Assembly: GCA_964023275.1 (NCBI GenBank)
Contig: OZ029919.1
Location: 10,494,202 to 10,558,201, forward strand
From: Norana najaformis
Lineage: Eukaryota > Annelida > Clitellata > Crassiclitellata > Hormogastridae
Reading direction: 5' to 3'
DNA length: 64,000 nt
Shown: in pieces, positions 59,601 through 64,000 of the stretch
Layout: the number at the start of each line of letters is the position of its first letter
How positions within the stretch are numbered: position 1 is the first letter of the stretch
Made by a program: the position numbers and the translations under genes
Notes under the pieces: model-generated
The model's input: only the letters and a program-made list of their open reading frames with translations
The model's database searches: none
What the model was told of the DNA's origin: nothing

Positions 59601-62342
59601 TGGGATAATCTTCCAAGCACTTAAGGATCTCTGCCTTGGCTGCTTCAAGCCTTCGGCCCAACTAGTTCCAGTTCAGGCCTGGCACTGCCACAGATCTGAA
59701 ACAGGCTGCCATGGTTATCAGATCTGTCTGGGTGCCTTCATCAAATACCTGATCCAAAGAAAGCACCAGTTTCTGAAGCTCAATGGTTAGAACTGAAGTG
59801 AACTTAAGGCCTCCTTCCTACCCTCCTAGCACTTCCACCTTGCTGGGTGTCATCACCTCCAAGATGACTGTTGCATGACAGTCCTGCAGAATACCTGCCG
59901 ACCTGAAGAAGGCAAGGCTGGGTGCCAGTACAGGTCTAACAACTGGGACTGGTGTGGTCTTGGGGCATGGTATGCCAGTGGCACGGTCCCAGAGTGCAGG
60001 ACAGGAACAGGCCTGGTGGTGGAGATCGGCTGTTCTGGTGGTGCTGGAGTGAGGCTGGGTTGTTACAGCACCCTCAGAGCAGCTCTATGGTCCTCGTCAT
60101 CTATCACACCTCACTTTGGCATTTGCAGGAGGTAAGACAAACCTTCTCTCAAAGGCACATTGCTAGCCAAGTCTGCACTTGTATATTGCCTGCCACTCAC
60201 ACCTCTAAAAGGGGATTTTCCCATTGGTTCTTAGTAGCTCATTAAGGACCAAAGTAAAGCATTTTCTTTCATGATTCCTAAAGCCAATTAGCTGTCGCAC
60301 TGCTCGCTTTGCGCCACACCCTGAATATAGCTGGGTATCCGACAGTGTACCAACAGAATGCATGGATTTGACTCAACTAAGCCTATTCCGAGTAGGGTGC
60401 AATGCCACACACATTGCTCGTAAAGGCAGTGCTGGCCAAATGTCACCACTTGACTGAGCAGCAGCCTTGTGCACTTACTCTTTGTCAGGTGGTATATCCC
60501 ACCACAGACTTTTGTCTAAATAGGTGTGTGAAACGATGCACCCCACCTGGTTGGTCCTGTTGATGGTCCAATGCCATCGACACCACCGCTGTGTTGTGTG
60601 GGCCTCATGGACGGATTCACCAAACTGTGGCTGGGGGATGTGGTGGTGGCTTTGGTGGGCTATATGGAGGGGGTTGGCCCCGTAGAAATAGACGTCAACC
60701 TGGGCGGTCCAGAGCTGGGACCCCTGAGGAGCGTGGTGGCGGCTTCTATGGAGATGAGAGGTGAGGGGCAAAGAACAACCCAAGCAGTCCCGGAACTGTG
60801 GCTGGAAGGCATGGCGGGAGCGGTACCGGCTTCTGCAATGTTGAGGCTAAGACACTAGGTGGCTCCAAATATCCCTCGTGGTGGTGTCAAGACATTAGCA
60901 TTAAGGCATTAGTTGGCCCCGGAGCCCCTTTTTGCATCTACTTCACCACAGTGACATAATATTAATCAGTCTTCACAACTACAAAGCTCTATTCTTGTAG
61001 TGTCATCAGAGGAGGAACGATCAGAGAAAAAGTGGCTTTGCAGCACCATGGTTCCCAGGAGGAATCGCCCAGACTGGTTCTGTGTTAAAAACGAACCCAA
61101 CGTTCGACCACAATCGGTTCTTTGTTATTGGTTCCATATGCAAATTGGAGGCCAGTAATAAATTTGGTTATGCCCGGAGAATGTAATTGTGTATAGGGCT
61201 GTCAACGAAGTGCAGATTGATTAGGAGATACAGTCGGGAAAGGCACAAACCAAGTACTTAATCAGTTATGCGGACTCTCGCCGCCTGCCTTTCGGCCGTC
61301 GCAGTACAAGAAAACGGGAAATATAATCGGACTGGGCTTAATGATGCATCGAAGAATGTCTGGGAAGATACAAGCTCCGTATCATTCATCAAAGTGACAG
61401 ACAGACTCCATCAATCACCGAAAGTTTAGAGTTCTCTTCAGCAGGCGGGAAGAACTGGGCTGGTTCGTCCATAACCTCCCAAAAGATTTCACAGTGCTTA
61501 TCTACCAGGCAGAAAACACTACAACCTGGATAAATTGTCATGTAATATGAAAACGACTATTATTAATATAGTGCTTTTTAAATGCTGCACAGAAGTAATG
61601 TTCTAAAAGTAACTGTATGGTCTCAGCCATCATTAGTTACTTTCATGATTTATTTAATGGAGGAGGGGAGCCTCAGAGAGGAGGTCATTGAAAAGTAATT
61701 GCATATTTGAATTTAGACCAATCTAATGTGATTTACAAGGTATCAGGATGAACATCTCGCAAGTCTTTTGAAATCTCCAATTCACTACATAAAGCAATTC
61801 ACAAGGAATGATTGTCTAGTAGTAGAACAGTAGTTGACAGATTATTCAAGTCACGGAATGACACGCAGACTGATTAATTAAGGACATACTTCAAACAAGA
61901 GGCCACATAACTGCCGTCATATCTCGATTTCAAACACGCAAGGTTGCGTGACACACAGACAAACTAAAACTAGTCTGCTATTTTGAGCACACCCACATCT
62001 GACGATCGGAATGATGATTTGAAAGACCAGCTGAAACAAAGTGGGAAGAACTACTACAGCAAAGAAACTTTCCAGGCTAAAGTAGCAAGTAAATTAGAGA
62101 TAACCCAGATCTTTATTTCAGCAAAAGCTGGACGTAGCAAGTGAGATCAATAAATAGCCTGCTCACCTGCGTCCATTTGTCAGTCGTAAGTATGACGTGG
62201 CAGCGAAGCAGATTAAGTCGATTATTGTGTAAATTACAAGTTCTTGGACATTCCCCTGACAGATAATTCGTGGCTACCCATTCAAATGACATTGACCTGC
62301 GCATTCCGTTGACAGGACTTTGACTCACTGGTGACAAGTCTC
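41636..62342 (-). CDS. 3' part of an unidentified Ser/Pro-rich multi-exon gene
   Basis: Six exons with compatible phases: 62167-62342 (1-0), 51421-51588 (0-0), 45885-45944 (0-0), 43178-43439 (0-1), 42265-42361 (1-2) and 41636-41804 (2, ends TGA). Most have good junctions, for example TTCCATTTACAG acceptor at 45944, GCAG|GTGAGC donor at 62167 and TTGTTCTTTGTTTAG acceptor at 41804. Together they give about 310 residues. Segments: GDLSPVSQSPVNGMRRSMSF; RKMTSGVLGVSATHCDKHDV; EVEKLVENTGIIDSNEGEMQ; APVAELLSMGCQNVRRIL; IVSPSPLVHKSLRKRQ; SSSPVKTSNSSRFNIPSEHS. Several S-P sites and a basic KSLRKRQ suggest a nuclear, possibly CDK-phosphorylated protein, which is inference only. I do not recognise the family. 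Exons between 51.6 and 62.2 kb may be missing, and the 62167 exon could belong to another gene. The 43178 donor (GG|GTTAAT) is the weakest. The gene extends beyond the window or to unrecognised 5' exons. Confidence 0.55.
43735..45140 (-). pseudogene. CR1-like LINE reverse transcriptase, in an intron
   Basis: From 45140 down: RPISNLMFLSKVIERVAVHQ, QPGFRKGHWTERILLRVISD, CMAFDIVDHDILLIRLSTYG and GVPQDSVLG (RT domains 0-4), then KVEFIWLCTRQAH and FGVLLDEEQNMEEQINKFAE. The FADD block is deleted near 44505. The 3' end reads AAAGGTGCTATATAAAAACCAGATACGTACG, the tail type seen at 6018-6115. Stops and frameshifts are frequent. Confidence 0.8.
45553..45790 (+). repeat. tRNA-derived SINE (family 2), copy 2
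   Basis: GGCCTGGTTAGCTATGTTGGTTAAAGCGTGCATCAAGG, GAGGATGCTGATTCGCAATTTG, then AATGGCATGGCGTCCATTCAGTCAAGCAGTGGCAGTGAAG. Matches 34560-34930 inverted. Confidence 0.65.
46660..46920. other. Unassigned repeat-like stretch
   Basis: Less AT-rich sequence (GCCAACAGCCGGGGAGATGTG..) with no recognised gene; intronic relative to the minus-strand gene. Confidence 0.3.
47020..47290. repeat. (CATA)n microsatellite
   Basis: Long imperfect CATA array. The Tyr/Ile/His or Val/Cys/Tyr frames are artefacts. Confidence 0.95.
47624..48411. repeat. 15-bp minisatellite, about 52 units, nearly perfect
   Basis: Unit GGCACGGTCCTCGGA. The 720 bases 47641-48360 are 48 identical units; only the outermost units differ (TCCTCAGA at both ends, CATGG at the right). 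Two CpG per unit. All six frames of the unit lack stops, so the 270-codon frames on both strands are not evidence of a protein. Lies between the exons at 45885 and 51421, hence probably intronic. Confidence 0.95.
48430..49300. other. No recognisable gene
   Basis: AT-rich intronic sequence. A short word near 48435-48470 (CATGACAACACCAATCCAACAATTAGC) resembles 40355-40385. Confidence 0.4.
49310..49445 (-). repeat. LINE 3' tail copy (ATTACG-tail family)
   Basis: CGTAATTGTAATCTCGAGATTTCTACAG, then AACCAGCTTGTTCACAGGCGCTC and CAAGAGTCAGGCAGGCAGG. Same family as 34930 and 51885. Confidence 0.7.
50086..50200. repeat. Five tandem 23-bp units
   Basis: ATTGGATGCTTACTCGACAACAT repeated five times, with one C-to-T change in the last. 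23 is not a multiple of 3. Confidence 0.95.
50260..51360. other. No recognisable gene
   Basis: AT-rich intronic sequence. Frames are short and unsupported. Confidence 0.4.
51885..52085 (-). repeat. LINE 3' UTR/tail copy (ATTACG-tail family)
   Basis: TCGTAACTGTAATCTCAAGATTTCTACAGCGCCCAATG, AAATCGACAGGCAAAAGGGGTTCGG, AAAAGTCAGGCAGAGACACG and GTGGGTGATGTTTGGGATTGGAG. This copy links the tail to the UTR block seen at 28600, fixing the order of the element's 3' end. Confidence 0.75.
52100..54590. other. No recognisable gene
   Basis: AT-rich intronic sequence. A 16-base direct repeat (CACTCCAGTTAGAG with flanks) occurs near 52287 and 52473. The 119-codon plus frame at 53591 has no family match or splice context. 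Confidence 0.4.
54600..55266 (-). pseudogene. Endonuclease-type LINE RT, C-terminal part
   Basis: From 55266 down: MKINFKKTMVMQICRK, NDEELEQVRQFCCVGSM, RIAMGKDAFMKSKELM. After frame changes come a VWHRMEKVSWTEHKTNEEEL stretch, EERSLMATIRMRH, and a final RMEGKKRRGRPRQVLLDWM-like end near 54700. This is the thumb and C-terminal region typical of RT proteins next to Craniofacial-2-like endonucleases. Frameshifts and stops show it is dead. Confidence 0.7.
55300..57470. other. AT-rich intronic sequence, one weak exon candidate
   Basis: The minus strand at about 55455-55545 could read KDLFASEMSFTNYSGRQP, bounded by weak AG and GT sites. Its phase is not fixed, so it is not included in the gene model. 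A GGTAA run is at 55640-55660. Confidence 0.35.
57480..59150 (-). pseudogene. Tigger/Jerky-like (pogo, CENP-B type) DNA transposase
   Basis: From 59060 down: LSLQEKLAAIYGIR, KAKVLKDLGVNKSALRNWLK (helix-turn-helix), then FQANQGFISWFKMRHDIS (CENP-B type DNA-binding end), then CDETGLFTKVLPGKMLA, SHKLLPLLVGQFHTPRCF, WLLDSCPAQTPANSLVV and AGVEFGNGVLHAYW near 58060, with acidic C-terminal sequence to about 57480. CDETG and LLDSCPA carry the first two catalytic Asp of this DDE family. Many frameshifts and stops. Located between exons of the minus-strand gene. Confidence 0.75.
59380..60870. other. GC-richer block of unknown nature
   Basis: Clearly less AT-rich than its flanks, with many overlapping frames of 60-100 codons on both strands. 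I recognise no domain, and no junctions support exons. It may be an old insertion such as an LTR-element interior. Confidence 0.4.
60880..62160. other. No certain gene; possible small exon near 61440-61500
   Basis: On the minus strand an ATG at about 61490 opens MDEPAQFFPPAEENSKLS before a GTGATT donor-like site. This is too weak to annotate as a first exon. The rest has no recognised feature. Confidence 0.3.
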
Positions 62343-63344
62343 CTAAAATCATAATACAGGAAAAGTCTGGTAACGTGCAGATGGTGGGATGTATGAACAG
62401 TGTGATAATGGAATGCATCCCACTAAAATATGCTCAAAAATTTCATTACCTGTATATTACATGTCCCAATATAGGTCTGTTTTTTATATGCATTTACAGC
62501 CACTTTCATGTAGACTTATTAACTTCATTTTTTAATATAAATAGAAAGGTGCAAATAATGAAAATGCTAAATACACAGTAAATCATTAATACTGTCTAAA
62601 AAGTATAAATTTAAGCTATACAAGATAATAAAAGCACTGTTTTAAAACAATATTTTCAAGTTAGATTAAACCTACAACTGGTGGTTTATTAGCAAAAGCT
62701 GTACATGTACAGGTTGGTTCACTTACACACAGCAATACAAGCTGCATCAGTGAAACCAACTCATCCATAGGAACTGCCACACATTTCCACAAACAATGCA
62801 ACTTACTAAAATAGGTTTACAGGTAAAAACGAAGGAACAGAGGGAAAGAGACGGAAAGAAAACGACCTGCACATAGTGAACTTGAAGGGCGAATCATTAT
62901 TACAGTTTGATGATGATGACTGGCATGAAGGAATCCAGTTGGTCAGCAGCCAACAGTATCTCATCAGCACAAGCCAAACATCTGACCTTTACTGTTAATT
63001 TACCCCTTATAAGCTCTAGAAAAATCTTTAAACAGATGATAAGACAGACTGTGCAGCCTACCATGCAAGAACATTGGCCAATAAAAATAAGATGCCAAAT
63101 TATTTGCATGAAATATGAAGTCAACTATTAAAAACAATAAGATACATAAAATATTCTAGGAAAGCCACCCAAAATCACTGATATGTAAAAAAGTGCATTT
63201 ATCAAGTAAAATCACTATGAGCACAGGATACGGCTTACTGAAATACACTGTAAGACATAAGTTTGGATTAAGCATTAGACAAAATATAAATATTATCTTA
63301 GGGAGATAAGACAATAATCATATCAACTGATCTTACGTATTTCA

Positions 63345-63625
63345 GTGTCATCTGTAAATGGCCGCAGTTCTCTTCACTCTGCAGTGCAAGGTGTTCTGGT
63401 TGTCCCTCTGTCCCATACATCCACAATGCAACTTGGTAGCTTCGCTACAGTCAGCCCTTCACTCTGGAATGAGCTGCCATGCCACACCTCTTGCCCTTTC
63501 TCTGCCCCTATTTTGCCAGCGATTGAAGACGATTCTATTTGATTGTTGTCATGTGTGATCAGATCGGGAGCACTTCTGAGTAGTTTTCTTGAAAAGCGCT
63601 ACATAAACGTGCAATTATGGTAAAA
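63345..63625 (+). pseudogene. CR1-like LINE C-terminal fragment and tail
   Basis: Reads SSVNGRSSLHSAVQGVLVVP, then GSFATVSPSLWNELPCHTSC and a shifted LPRLKTILF-like end. The 3' end is GAAAAGCGCTACATAAACGTGCAATTATGG. This is the typical final part of CR1 RT plus tail. Confidence 0.7.
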
Positions 63626-63654
63626 ATACGAAATTAACAATTTGCTACAAAGTG

Positions 63655-63970
63655 ACTTTCAAATGGATGGTTGGATGGATTGTAGGAATAACGTATGTAT
63701 GGACAGATGAATGGATGGACTTTATAAATTATTAATGATGGGGGGAGGGCATGGAGATATGAATTCATGTAATAAGAATGAATGAATGTACAGATGTACG
63801 GATTTATGGACGTACTGAATGGATTGGCAACATGGATAAATAACATGGATGGATGAATGGATGGATAGATATATGGATGGATGGATGGATAAATGGATGG
63901 ATGGATGGACAAATGGATGGATGGATAACAAGGAATGAATAACACGGATGAATGAATGGATAGATGGATG
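63655..63970. repeat. (GGAT)n microsatellite
   Basis: GGATGGATGGATG with GAATGAAT variants. The minus-strand HPSIHPSI frames are artefacts. Confidence 0.95.
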
Positions 63971-64000
63971 CTTCACTGCCACATCACCCTTAGGATCAGC

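Noticed and set aside
59482-60858. Set of 90-100 codon frames in the GC-richer block as genes
   Set aside because: Frames overlap on both strands at similar length, as expected from composition; no motif or junction stands out.
62900-63124. RT palm-like word ADEILLAADQLDS on the minus strand
   Set aside because: Only one short resemblance to YADDxLLL, with no flanking RT motifs.

Overview
This is a window of animal nuclear DNA, most likely from an invertebrate. It is AT-rich, genes are spread out in exons with GT/AG junctions, and most of the sequence is decayed transposable elements, retroposon tails and simple repeats. The palindrome TAGGCCTA recurs far more often than chance would give. 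I cannot name the species. No operon, CRISPR array or prokaryotic feature is present.

Layout. Positions 1-8570 and about 18225-27470 are two same-orientation copies of one ancestral segment. Each copy carries, on the minus strand, a four-exon gene for a small secreted CAP-superfamily (SCP/CRISP-like) protein with a conserved TATA box. Copy A (317-4853) is open throughout. Copy B (21209-25320) has an in-frame stop in exon 3. Comparing the copies reveals later insertions: a CACTA/EnSpm-like DNA transposon, a solo LTR and a fold-back element in B, and a CR1-like LINE and a 1.47-kb inverted-repeat element in A. Between the copies lie LINE fragments, a second solo LTR (15076-15533), and the last two exons of a minus-strand EGF-like surface protein (16021-16517).

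From 27.5 to 38.7 kb the window is a transposon graveyard. It holds a hAT element split by a LINE that is itself split, a piggyBac fragment, a reverse-transcriptase polyprotein broken over 6.7 kb, and SINEs. One frameshifted alpha-1,3-fucosyltransferase (GT10) exon sits among them (35184-35441, minus).

From 41.6 to 62.3 kb six minus-strand exons have exactly compatible splice phases and form the 3' part of an unidentified Ser/Pro-rich gene. Its introns contain a CR1-like LINE, an endonuclease-type RT, a Tigger-like transposon, a (CATA)n tract and a very homogeneous 15-bp minisatellite. The right edge holds one more LINE end and a (GGAT)n tract.

All assignments come from reading the sequence and remembered family motifs; no searches were run.
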